DNA of 64,000 nucleotides. Source: Desulfurococcaceae archaeon. GTDB taxonomy: Archaea > Thermoproteota > Thermoprotei_A > Sulfolobales > Desulfurococcaceae. The DNA lies in NCBI GenBank assembly GCA_020833225.1, contig JAJHQS010000002.1, positions 19,388-83,387 of the forward strand. The letters are read 5' to 3'. Position numbers and translations under genes: made by a program. Shown here piece after piece: positions 54,927-63,164 of this stretch (position 1 is the first letter of the stretch; every line of letters starts with the position of its first letter). The notes below the pieces were generated by a model. The model saw only the letters and a list, made by a program, of their open reading frames with translations, did not search any database and had not been told where the DNA came from.

Positions 54927-55805
54927 GTGGAGTTAAGAGGTATACATTTTGGATTAACTCTACTCTACTCGTATCTGCTACCTCTCTATAGTATTGAGGA
55001 GTTTAATGGTGGGTTTTTATTTAGAAAAATAACGGGAGTTGGTAAAGGTTTAGAGTGTGTTTTTAGAGAGAAAAATCTTGAAACTCACTGTAGAATTCCA
55101 AGTGGAGTTGAGATCTCACAAGGGCTTCTAGGATTAGATAAACAAATACTTTTTAGAGAAGTGTGTAAGCGTGTTGGAGTTGAGAATTGTATTGCAAAAC
55201 ATATCACGTTAATTTATGAGCCGCGTGATAAGGAATTAATATTTTACTCGGTATATTTGTCGAGAAATACAGATTACTATATTAACACTGTAAAGTGGAT
55301 TTATGAGCTAGTCACGAAGGGTACTATAAGCTCTACTTCTTATACAATTAAAGAATTTACTAAGAGGAGAGATTATTTTAGACAAATCCTTAATAAAAAT
55401 GCAGATCCTTTGAGCGAGGCTATTGAATTACTTAACATTAAAAGTGTTGGAGTGAAGAGTATTAAAGCATATTTACTACACGCTTATGGATTAACAATAC
55501 ACGCACCAATAGACAGACACTATGCGAGAATTCTCAGAGCTAAGCCTAGGCAGCCGAGTAAAAACATTTGTGCTATGCTTAGATTAAATTGTACAACATG
55601 TACACTTAAATGCCTCTACGGCTATACGACGAGATTATTTGGATTACTCAACGGGATTATACAGTCACTCAGCTACATTTACTATAGATTAAAGTCTAAA
55701 CGTAGAAGTATAATAGAAGAAATCCTTATACCAGACCCATCACACTACGTAGATGACATTGAGAAACTATTAAATAATATTCTTAAGCTCTCTCCTAGAT
55801 CTTAA
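54927..55805 (+). CDS. Diverged HhH-GPD-type DNA glycosylase with a probable Fe-S loop
   Basis: 292 residues. The second half resembles endonuclease III: IKSVGVKSIKAYLL (hairpin-helix-hairpin with the catalytic-type Lys K177), HAPIDRHYARIL (Asp D196) and a cysteine loop C215-x6-C222-x2-C225-x3-C229 that echoes the [4Fe-4S] cluster loop, whose last spacing is usually five. The first 140 residues are unlike endonuclease III and resemble no family I know. It may be a base-excision enzyme with a new specificity domain. It starts at GTG 54927 and has no operon partners. Confidence 0.65.
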   Translation: MELRGIHFGLTLLYSYLLPLYSIEEFNGGFLFRKITGVGKGLECVFREKNLETHCRIPSGVEISQGLLGLDKQILFREVCKRVGVENCIAKHITLIYEPRDKELIFYSVYLSRNTDYYINTVKWIYELVTKGTISSTSYTIKEFTKRRDYFRQILNKNADPLSEAIELLNIKSVGVKSIKAYLLHAYGLTIHAPIDRHYARILRAKPRQPSKNICAMLRLNCTTCTLKCLYGYTTRLFGLLNGIIQSLSYIYYRLKSKRRSIIEEILIPDPSHYVDDIEKLLNNILKLSPRS

Positions 55806-55938
55806 AAGTTTCATGTGAGAGAAATTTAAGCAATTTAATTGCTCTAGTTAAGATTTAACATTTCTCATCTTACAAGACGAGGTTCCCGGCTGTAATTACT
55901 CAATAGGTTACTTAGTAAACACTAATGTCTGGGTTTTC

Positions 55939-56289
55939 TTATTCCTTAATTGAGATTAGTTTTTTACATGTTTTCATATATCTCTCTATTGTTTTTACAT
56001 CTGCGATATGTATTTCTACTGGAGCATCCCATGGAAGATTATAAATATCAATAGCTCTCATGAGGATTTCTATAGTAAGTTTTTTCACAGATTTTTCATC
56101 TAAGATATTTGTTGGCAAGGTTATGAGGATATCTATATCACTATATATTGTTGTCCTGTTCTCTGCAACACTTCCAATAACATATACTTGAGCATTTGGC
56201 AATAGATCTCTAGTAGCTTTAGCAATTTTTAAAGCATATTCATGCCATTTCTTTAAGTGTTCAAAGTGATATTTAACCCAACTTAACAC
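55939..56289 (-). CDS. MNT nucleotidyltransferase-domain protein (HEPN partner)
   Basis: 116 residues from GTG 56289, so that it overlaps the HEPN gene by 17 bases. The motif GSVAENRTTIYSDIDILI is the Gx-S, DxD pattern of minimal nucleotidyltransferases. In HEPN/MNT modules the MNT protein acts as antitoxin, in studied cases by adding AMP to the HEPN RNase. The later in-frame start of a longer ORF (56406) lies inside the HEPN gene and is less likely. Confidence 0.8.
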   Translation of the reverse strand: MLSWVKYHFEHLKKWHEYALKIAKATRDLLPNAQVYVIGSVAENRTTIYSDIDILITLPTNILDEKSVKKLTIEILMRAIDIYNLPWDAPVEIHIADVKTIERYMKTCKKLISIKE

Positions 56290-56689
56290 GTTTAACAACC
56301 TCGTCGAGGATTTCAACGAATTTCTCAGCCGCTCTAATAACTTCACCAGCTTCCTCGTGGTTATAACTAATTTCTCCATATCTCCCCGCTGTATAAGCCT
56401 CTTCACCTAATATTAAAGCCCCTTTAAACTCCTCTACGAATTCTCGAAGTTTATTGGCAATGTCGTTAAAACCATGTTTATCTAGTGATCTAGCTAAAAT
56501 TGATATAAGTTCTCGTAATTTGTGACCACGTATTAGGTCTCCGAATAATTCGTAGTAAACTGCTTTAATATATAATTGCATTGCTTGCTCAGCGAAGAAG
56601 GCTGCAAGATCGGGGTCTCCAACAGATATAGCTTCTCTGAGAAACACTCTCGCTCTACGCTTTAATTTCTCTACATATTCTCCGCTCAA
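56273..56689 (-). CDS. HEPN-domain protein (MNT partner)
   Basis: 138 residues, all helical. FAEQAMQLYIKAVYYELFG and GHKLRELISILARSL are typical of archaeal HEPN proteins paired with MNT. It is likely an RNase toxin or an RNA-binding regulator. It begins 76 bases from the radical SAM gene and shares a short overlap with the MNT gene. The family usually has an RxxxxH or related motif; RGHKLREL may be a reduced version. Confidence 0.78.
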   Translation of the reverse strand: MSGEYVEKLKRRARVFLREAISVGDPDLAAFFAEQAMQLYIKAVYYELFGDLIRGHKLRELISILARSLDKHGFNDIANKLREFVEEFKGALILGEEAYTAGRYGEISYNHEEAGEVIRAAEKFVEILDEVVKRVKLG

Positions 56690-56764
56690 TATATACTACC
56701 TCTAGTTATAGACTAGTCTAACACTCGTAAATAAAAATTATAAAAGTTCCTGTTTATGACTTGC

Positions 56765-57814
56765 TTAGAGAGCTACGGAGCTTCTCCCAATATTCTCTAT
56801 TAAGTCATCAATACACTTCGTAGTTTTACAAAACACTCCTACATTACCAATCCTCACGTTATTTAATCTTTTCCTCAGAGCTCTATAAGCTATTATCATT
56901 TCTTCAAGTGTCGGTGTTCTTAAGTGTAGTAATTTGTATTCGGGGAAGAATGCTAATAGCATTACTGGTATATTTTTGTCTATATTAGCTATGTGCTCGG
57001 AGAATTTCTCAATCTGATCTATTTCTACAAGTCCCGGTATATAGAGTAAGACTATTTCTAATACAATACCCATGTCACGTATTAAAGCTGGTAATTCTAA
57101 AATCCACTTATTACTAGTACCACATAGAAACCTATAGGTGTCTTCATAATAAGCTTTCATGTCAAGCCATATAGAATCTAATCCTGCTTCATATAATACT
57201 TCAAGATTTCTAGGTGTTAATCCATAACCATTTGTCTCAATATGAACCCACATATCTGGAGTTTCTTTTTTAATCAACTTAAATACTTTAACATAGAATG
57301 CTGGTTGACAATAGAGATCTCCGCCAGTAAATGAGATTATATTTCTAGCTGGTCCATAACCCTGCGGTGACCATGTGACTTTATCTGGGCTTAATTTACC
57401 TGGACAATAAGCTCCAGTTGTATCTGTGAGTATACAGGATCCACAGTGAGCACAGAGATCTGAGGCATGCCACATAGTAGCTCTTTCACGCGGCTCCCAA
57501 ACAGTAACTTTTTCTCTATACTTTAAGACCTCAATTAGAACTTCACTTGGATTATACCAATGTCCAATAGCTACTTGTGCAAAATACCAACTATGGCATT
57601 TTAAACAATTATGATTACAACTACTTTGATATATTGAGAGGTAGTCTTCAGGTCTTGAAAGAACTATGTCATATATTAACCTGTAAATCTCGCCATTGGA
57701 TATTCTAAACCCAGCTCTACATGGGAGTTCATGTTTACCTGAGACCTCTGTAAAACAATAGCAAGGTTCATAGCCCTGAGCTTTAAGAGTACATTGTAGT
57801 TGCGTAAAGATCAC
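56765..57814 (-). CDS. Radical SAM protein, PflA-like, orphan
   Basis: 349 residues. The SAM cluster motif CNHNCLKC sits at about residues 67-74, later than usual. A second cysteine group (CAHCGSC with ILTDTTGAYC) could hold another Fe-S cluster. GGDLYCQPAFYVKVF and HIETNGYGLTP follow the COG1180/PflA pattern, the activators of glycyl radical enzymes. No glycyl-radical partner or MEMO-like gene is visible nearby. The start is probably GTG 57814. Function is unknown beyond the fold. Confidence 0.8.
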   Translation of the reverse strand: MIFTQLQCTLKAQGYEPCYCFTEVSGKHELPCRAGFRISNGEIYRLIYDIVLSRPEDYLSIYQSSCNHNCLKCHSWYFAQVAIGHWYNPSEVLIEVLKYREKVTVWEPRERATMWHASDLCAHCGSCILTDTTGAYCPGKLSPDKVTWSPQGYGPARNIISFTGGDLYCQPAFYVKVFKLIKKETPDMWVHIETNGYGLTPRNLEVLYEAGLDSIWLDMKAYYEDTYRFLCGTSNKWILELPALIRDMGIVLEIVLLYIPGLVEIDQIEKFSEHIANIDKNIPVMLLAFFPEYKLLHLRTPTLEEMIIAYRALRKRLNNVRIGNVGVFCKTTKCIDDLIENIGRSSVAL

Positions 57815-57907
57815 CTTAAAGCTACTAGAAGTTAATAGTATAATTCTCTATGGAGACGTATTTTTATTCAGCATTATTAACCTTCACTAAGTAGTTTTCT
57901 ACTGGGG

Positions 57908-57975
57908 GGAATTAGCTTCATGATGACTGTCACGGGTCTGAGGTATTGATGAAGGCATCCTAGTCTGATAGGTAT
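57908..57975 (+). ncRNA. C/D box sRNA
   Basis: A complete set: C box ATGATGA (57920-57926), D' CTGA (57938-57941), C' TTGATGA (57946-57952) and D CTGA (57965-57968), with spacers CTGTCACGGGT (11 nt) and AGGCATCCTAGT (12 nt). AGCTT upstream and AAGCT downstream give a terminal stem, and a T run follows at 57986. It should guide 2'-O-methylation at a G in ACCCG and a G in ACUAG; the host RNA was not identified. It lies in the leader of the dehydrogenase gene. Confidence 0.85.
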
Positions 57976-58033
57976 TAAGGAAAGCTTTTTTCCTTCTTCT
58001 GTGAAGTATAATTATGTATACTTGGTGGTTTTT

Positions 58034-59173
58034 GTGGAAGTTTTATTTGAGAAAGAAAGACCTATTCCACCATATGTTAGAGTTACTGTGAATAGTTTAA
58101 AGAGGCTTGTTAAAGATATCTTTATAGCTCTTGGTGTTAGAGAGTGTGATGCTGAAGTTGTAGCTGATGTCTTGGTTACAGCTGATCTTATGGGTATATC
58201 TAGTCATGGTGTACAGAGAGTTGAGAGATATGTGTCTGGTATTGAGCTTGGCGCTGTTAATGTTAATGCTGAGATGAAGTTTATTATAGATAATAGTGCT
58301 ATTAGTGTTCTAGATGCTGATAATGGACTTGGCCACGTAGCGGCTCTTAAAGCTATAGTACACGCTATTGAGAAGGCAAAGCAATTTGGAGTGGGAATTG
58401 TCTTAGTTAGACGTAGTCATCACTATGGCATAGCTGGCTATTATGCTCTTAGAGCTGTAGAACACGGCATGATCGGTGTTTCAATGACAAATTCTGAGCC
58501 ACTAGTAGCATATATTGGTACAGTTGAGAGATATCTTGGTACAAATCCAGTAGCATTTGCTATCCCTAGGAAACAGCCACCACCAATACTATATGATGGA
58601 GCACTCTCAGTTACTCCTGTAGGGAAAATAGAAGTTTATAGTAAAATAGGTAAAGATGTTCCTGCTGGCTGGGTTATAAGTAGTAGTGGCGAGATCATGA
58701 GTGGTGATGCGAAGAGAATTTATGATGCTATTAGGAGGCGTGAAGCTGCAATATTACCACTTGGAGGATATCTTGAAGAGTTTGGTGGTCATAAGGGTTC
58801 AGGACTAGCATTAATAGTAGATATATTATGCGGAGTACTCTCGGGTGCAGCCTGGGGTAATCACGTAGGTTATACTACCGTGAAAAACGCTAATGTAGGA
58901 CATGCATTTATGGCTATAGATATATCTAGATTTATGAAGCTAGAGGAATTCTATGAGAGGCTTGAACAAATGATCAGTGAAATAAAGTCCCTTAAGAAAT
59001 CTCCGTGGGCTCAGAACATATGGATTCCAGGTGAGAAAGCCTGGTTAACAATGCAGACAAGACTTAAAATAGGAATACCATTACACATTAACATATTTGA
59101 AAATCTCAAGAAGATCGCGAGTAGAGTGGGTATTAGATTTGATGTTGAAGTAGTAGAAGAACGTCTTACTTAA
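58034..59173 (+). CDS. Malate/lactate/ureidoglycolate dehydrogenase (LDH2 family)
   Basis: About 379 residues. ADLMGISSHGVQRVERYV, the NAD-site VRRSHHYGIAGYYAL, MTNSEPLVAYIGT and FGGHKGSGLALIVDILCG are characteristic of the LDH2/MDH2 oxidoreductase family, which reduces keto acids with NAD(P)H. The substrate (malate, lactate or sulfolactate) cannot be told. GTG 58034 is preferred over 58001 because GGTGG is 5 bases upstream. Confidence 0.9.
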   Translation: MEVLFEKERPIPPYVRVTVNSLKRLVKDIFIALGVRECDAEVVADVLVTADLMGISSHGVQRVERYVSGIELGAVNVNAEMKFIIDNSAISVLDADNGLGHVAALKAIVHAIEKAKQFGVGIVLVRRSHHYGIAGYYALRAVEHGMIGVSMTNSEPLVAYIGTVERYLGTNPVAFAIPRKQPPPILYDGALSVTPVGKIEVYSKIGKDVPAGWVISSSGEIMSGDAKRIYDAIRRREAAILPLGGYLEEFGGHKGSGLALIVDILCGVLSGAAWGNHVGYTTVKNANVGHAFMAIDISRFMKLEEFYERLEQMISEIKSLKKSPWAQNIWIPGEKAWLTMQTRLKIGIPLHINIFENLKKIASRVGIRFDVEVVEERLT

Positions 59174-59289
59174 GAATACTAAGTAAAATACTAGAATTAT
59201 ATTATAATACTTTTGTCTCTAGTCAAGTTGACAGAAGACGTGTACTTGTTGAAAGGATCACCTGTAACGCTCATTAAATATTATTAAAT

Positions 59290-59660
59290 AATTCAGCGTG
59301 TATAATTGTTCCTGACTCAAGTAGCGATAAAGGTATTGAAATAAAACGCTTTATAAACAATGTGATTACTCATCATTGTGGTGAACACATCTACGCGTTA
59401 TCAACACTCACGTCTGAGTCTCTTGATCAATTGACATCAATAGTTATGATAAAACTAAATATTGAAAACCACTCTCATATCTCTTAACACACACTACTCT
59501 TAGAGCTATTATTAGCCACTTAGCACTTACTCGAAGAATAAGAATTTACGTTGAGAAAAGACAATTATTATTTAAAGCATTAGATTAACTAATACAAGGC
59601 TAGTAGTTGCTATAATAGCTGATGAAGAATACTTCTTGTACTAGTATCTTCAACACCTAC
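59290..59660 (+). pseudogene. Decayed protein-coding remnant, family unknown
   Basis: Two coding-like stretches in different frames, 59290-59487 and about 59579-59635, separated by stops. Both have normal codon usage for this genome (e.g. SDKGIEIKRFINNVI). The identity is not recognised and the assignment as a pseudogene is weak; it could be chance openness in an AT-rich region. Confidence 0.35.
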
Positions 59661-59856
59661 TTAACACCTATATTCCTCAATAAGACAATAGTTAGGAGAA
59701 TACTCTAAACGTCACTTCTAAATTTTTCACGGTAAAAGATGTTCTTAAATGGATATTATTCACTTAGAGAAATACTCCTAGATATTCGCAACTAAGCTAA
59801 CAGGTCGCAGAGGTCTATTAATAATCTTTTTAGGGGGCTAGTAAGAATAATATATA

Positions 59857-59926
59857 ATGGCCTCGCCCGTGGAGAGCCGGGAGTACACCGGCACTGTGAG
59901 AGCGGGTTCCGTAGCCGACCCACAAT
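59857..59926 (+). ncRNA. GC-rich structured RNA candidate
   Basis: A roughly 70-base GC island in an AT-rich gap. GCCGG (59876-59880) pairs with CCGGC (59888-59892) around the loop GAGTACA, and GGGT (59904-59907) pairs with ACCC (59918-59921), leaving ACA at 59922-59924. A CTTTTTAGG TATA-like motif near 59826 is about 30 bases upstream. The hairpin followed by ACA recalls an archaeal H/ACA guide, but the kink-turn and pocket are not clear. The family is unassigned. Confidence 0.5.
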
Positions 59927-60026
59927 CCATTTTTATCCCTTAGTGAAGCTATGATGGTGGCTCATTTATACTAGTTTACTTATGGATCTCTATGTTTTAA
60001 AATTGGGAATACTTGAGTATTTTTAA

Positions 60027-61385
60027 TTATTGTTTTTTGACTAGTAAGTATCTTTCGTATACTAGTGTTATTGTGTTTTCTTTGATGTAGAATTCTATGG
60101 GTATTTTAGTGTAGAGTGTTGTTATGTAGAATTTTGCATAGTCTTCTTCGATGTGTTCTGGGATTAGTGTTAGTGGTGGTTTTTGTTCATATAATTCCTC
60201 GAGTAGTAGAATATCACCACTCCTCTTAACTCTAACGCTAATAGTGTTCTTGTAGCCTGTATATACGCCTTCTAGTTTATCTACAACTCTATCTATGCGG
60301 AGAAATTCTAGTTTACTCTCACTAATGCCAGTAGCAAGTGCTAATATATATGCACCTATAAGTGAGAGTGGGTAACCACTACTATTAGATGTTAAAGCAA
60401 CAGCAACTCTTTTCTCGGGTAAATAGCCCATGTATGCTGTATACACGTATACTGAGCCACTATGACCTACAAGTTTATATTCACCGGCAAATTTATCGTG
60501 TATTATGAGGCCATATCCATAATACTTGCTAGTTGGAGATTCATAGGGTAATTTAACATGTGGCTTCTCCATTAGCTCTACTGATTTCTCTTCAAGTATT
60601 CTAGTAGAGTTAAATTTACCTCTAGATGCTAGTGTATAGGCGAATTTTGCAAGGTCTAATGAGCTCGTGAAGAGGCCTCCATCAGCTGATACTCCAAATA
60701 TTGGTTCAGCTTTTACTAATTTACCTTCACGGTTATAGTAATATGGTGTTGCTTTATCAAAATCTCTCACATACTCCTCCCTAGTAAAGTAAAACTTCTC
60801 TAAGTGAAGTTTATCAGCTATCTCTCTCTTCACATACTCCTCATATTTTAAACCACTAATCTTCTCAATAATCTCACCTAACACCACGTAGCCCTCATTG
60901 AGGTAAAACCACCTCTCACCGGGCTTATATCGTGGATATTCTTCATAATTACTCATAAAGACTAGTACTTCGCTTGGTGTAGCTATTGGTAGTAATGCGT
61001 CTGTTCTAAAACCATAATAAGTATCTATTAACATTTCAGCATATCCTAATGCCGGTATTCCAGATGTGTGTGTTAAGAGATGGTGAATCTTGATCTCGGG
61101 GTCTTTAACCACGTTAACATATCTTGAGACACTATCATCTAAGCTAAGAAGACCCCTCTCAACGAGCTGCATTATTGCTGTAGCTGTGAAAGCCTTAGTC
61201 ACAGATCCAACACAGTAACTAGTACGTGGAGTTGTAGGCGTAGAAGACTCTACGTCGCGAAACCCAAAACCCTTAGCGTAAACAACTTCACCGTCACGTA
61301 TAACTGTTAACGATAAACTAGGCATTTTATATTTAGTCATCTTAGTGAGAATAAAAGACTCTAATTTCTCAGTAAAATTCAACAT
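60027..61385 (-). CDS. Beta-lactamase-like serine hydrolase
   Basis: 452 residues with the fold of class C beta-lactamases and D-aminopeptidases. The active Ser is in GSVTKAF (SxxK), the second motif is YLNEGYVVL (YxN) and the third is VGHSGSVYV (HxG). A C-terminal lipocalin-like region (VYTGYKNTISVRV) follows the catalytic domain. No signal peptide is seen. Such archaeal enzymes are esterases or peptidases; the substrate cannot be told. It stands alone on the minus strand. Confidence 0.88.
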   Translation of the reverse strand: MLNFTEKLESFILTKMTKYKMPSLSLTVIRDGEVVYAKGFGFRDVESSTPTTPRTSYCVGSVTKAFTATAIMQLVERGLLSLDDSVSRYVNVVKDPEIKIHHLLTHTSGIPALGYAEMLIDTYYGFRTDALLPIATPSEVLVFMSNYEEYPRYKPGERWFYLNEGYVVLGEIIEKISGLKYEEYVKREIADKLHLEKFYFTREEYVRDFDKATPYYYNREGKLVKAEPIFGVSADGGLFTSSLDLAKFAYTLASRGKFNSTRILEEKSVELMEKPHVKLPYESPTSKYYGYGLIIHDKFAGEYKLVGHSGSVYVYTAYMGYLPEKRVAVALTSNSSGYPLSLIGAYILALATGISESKLEFLRIDRVVDKLEGVYTGYKNTISVRVKRSGDILLLEELYEQKPPLTLIPEHIEEDYAKFYITTLYTKIPIEFYIKENTITLVYERYLLVKKQ

Positions 61386-61486
61386 GAAATACCACCAGTT
61401 AATATCTATTATCTACGTATAAATAATAAACTTTGGTATTTGAGTACTAGTGTACACTAATAGACATAATATGATTGGTGTATTCT

Positions 61487-62260
61487 GTGAAAATATTTGA
61501 GAGGATTAAGAGACAAGTAGAGTTAATAGAAGAGCTTGTGAAGGAATTAGAGTTTGAGAAGAGCTATAGAAGAGTTGAAAGACTAGTATAATTAGTTATC
61601 CAGGCATTATTAGACTTAGGCTCCATGATCATAGTTGCTCTTAATGCTCCTAAACCTAGATCTTACTCTGAGATAGGATTTATACTTAGAGATATTGGTG
61701 TTCTAAGTAATGAAGATGCAAATTTAATGAGAGCTCTTGCTGGTTTAAGAAATATATTGGTATATAGTTATGTTACTGTCGACAGAGAGGAGATTGTAGA
61801 GTTTTCATGTAAACTATGTAGTGATGCAATTAGAATAGCTTATGAAATATTGAGTAGTATAAAGGAGCTTGTAGATCCAGTTACACACGATCTCTTAGAT
61901 ATCGTAGAGAGAGTTAAGAGCATTTTTGCTGGTAGAGTTCTATTAGCTTACCTATTTGGTAGTAGAATTAGAGGACGAGTTCTTAGGGGCGATTACGATA
62001 TAGCTGTATATATGCATGGAGACTGCGGCTTCTATAACCTGGATATGTTAGTAGTCGATGTAGCTAATGTGCTTGGTGTTAACGAGGAGAATGTTGATAT
62101 CGTGTGTCTTAATAACTCGCCGCCAGAAATAATATATGAAGCCCTTGGTGAAATACCCATAATAATTGAAGACCATGAATTAGCCTTTACTTTAAAATAT
62201 AAAGCACTATTAGAACTATTAGATCTCGAAGAGGCTATTAGATCAATCCACAGAGTCTAA
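61487..62260 (+). pseudogene. HEPN-MNT fusion protein gene interrupted by an in-frame TAA
   Basis: GTG 61487 has GGTG 6 bases upstream. 34 codons of a HEPN helix (KIFERIKRQVELIEELVKEL) are followed by TAA at 61589-61591. The same frame then continues HEPN-like (LVIQALLDLGSM, RALAGLRNILVYSY, the RxxxxH-region variant RNILVY) and a C-terminal MNT domain with GSRIRGRVLRGDYDIAV, to a stop at 62260. Fusion of HEPN and MNT in one chain is unusual; they are generally separate. A truncated protein could restart at ATG 61625. The stop could be decay or an error; only one base change (CAA) would restore the frame. Confidence 0.75.
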
Positions 62261-62537
62261 CATAATCTAATAGTAGATAAGAGAAAAACAGATTTTTCTA
62301 CACTTGTTTAACGAGAATAATGTATTTATAACTCATAACTCTAAAGTTACATCTAAAAACTAATCTTTTAGATTTACCGGTATATCGTTACGTTTTCATG
62401 TAGAGTGATCATGGCTATAAAACTCTAAATATGAGGAAACTAAATGTTAGTATTACACGTTATAGAGTTATTTTATAGTTTTGATTTATTTATCGCAATT
62501 GCATTTGTAGATGCTTTTTGAAAGCATTAAATGATAC
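62261..62537. other. Intergenic region after the HEPN-MNT gene
   Basis: About 277 bases, very AT-rich. No gene, tRNA, hairpin or C/D box was seen. The two neighbouring genes converge on it, so it may hold both terminators; T-rich runs occur at both ends. Confidence 0.35.
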
Positions 62538-62957
62538 TCACATAGCAGATCTTCTAACTATGTTCAAGGGGTCACTTGTATGTCTCCATAAGCCTTTGCT
62601 AAAACTCATTACAATAATACCTAGTTCATCAATAGTTATATCTGTTATTAGTGGTTCTAATAAACCCTTCTGTATAACTAAGTCTGCTACGATCTTGGAG
62701 AGTACTTCGCCGCGATCTCCGAGTAGTTCAAGCTCTACAGCTTCATCAATAACATATGCTTCACTAATAGAAGATGCCTCTTCAACTTCAAGTGTTCTCC
62801 ACTTATTACTTGGCCATAACCCTAGCTCTCTAGCAGTGGCTTCATCGACAACAATACATGGCTTAGTGCTTTCAGCACCACCGTTTACGAGAACTACTAG
62901 TTCTAAGCTACGATTACTAAAACGAGATTTAATTCTTAATTTTACTCTTACAGCCAA
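62538..62957 (-). CDS. Small archaeal protein with retropepsin-like pattern
   Basis: 139 residues. KSRFSNRSLELVVLVNGGAE, the central DEATARELGLWP and the end SFSKGLWRHTSDPL match a conserved thermophile family that resembles the retropepsin fold, although the catalytic D-T-G is replaced (VNGGA). It is probably not an active protease. It overlaps a 49-residue frame upstream, and the two may form a toxin-antitoxin-like pair; this is inferred from size and overlap only. Confidence 0.6.
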   Translation of the reverse strand: MAVRVKLRIKSRFSNRSLELVVLVNGGAESTKPCIVVDEATARELGLWPSNKWRTLEVEEASSISEAYVIDEAVELELLGDRGEVLSKIVADLVIQKGLLEPLITDITIDELGIIVMSFSKGLWRHTSDPLNIVRRSAM

Positions 62958-63078
62958 TTACTTCACCAAGTTCTCTTTTAATAACCCATCTGCCAAGTTT
63001 TAGTCTTTTATCTTCTAAACCAGCTTGCTTTAAGAGTTTTTTTAATAAATCTATTGAAATAAAGACTTTTTTACTCAC
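62929..63078 (-). CDS. Small protein upstream of the retropepsin-like gene
   Basis: 49 residues from GTG 63078: MSKKVFISIDLLKKLLKQAG, then KLGRWVIKRELGEVI. It overlaps the retropepsin-like gene by 29 bases. Size, charge and overlap suggest an antitoxin-like or regulatory partner. I do not recognise the family, and the call rests on the coding-like composition and tight overlap. Confidence 0.45.
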   Translation of the reverse strand: MSKKVFISIDLLKKLLKQAGLEDKRLKLGRWVIKRELGEVIGCKSKIKN

Positions 63079-63164
63079 AAATACCCCTATGGTAAACTAG
63101 GTCTTATCGAATTAAATATTCAATTACTACTCTAGGATTAATCGGGTTTTAGAGGAAGAGATCT

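Larger units (their letters stand above)
59174..60026. other. 853-base gap with a decayed reading frame and an RNA candidate
   Basis: No intact gene is present. An open frame 59290-59487 (IIVPDSSSDKGIEIKRFI and on, 60+ residues) is followed in the same frame by several stops, and a second frame near 59585-59640 (TNTRLVVAIIADEEYFLY) continues in a shifted phase. This looks like a decayed protein gene, although no family could be assigned. The GC-rich RNA candidate at 59857-59926 lies at its end. Confidence 0.5.

Noticed and set aside
59857..59926. tRNA at the GC-rich island
   Set aside because: GGGTTCCGTAGCC resembles a T arm, but the loop lacks the conserved purine-A, and there is no acceptor stem or anticodon arm.
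62518..63003. 161-codon plus-strand Ser-rich frame
   Set aside because: Antisense to the retropepsin-like gene, which has the conserved-looking LGLWP and KGLWRHTSDP motifs.
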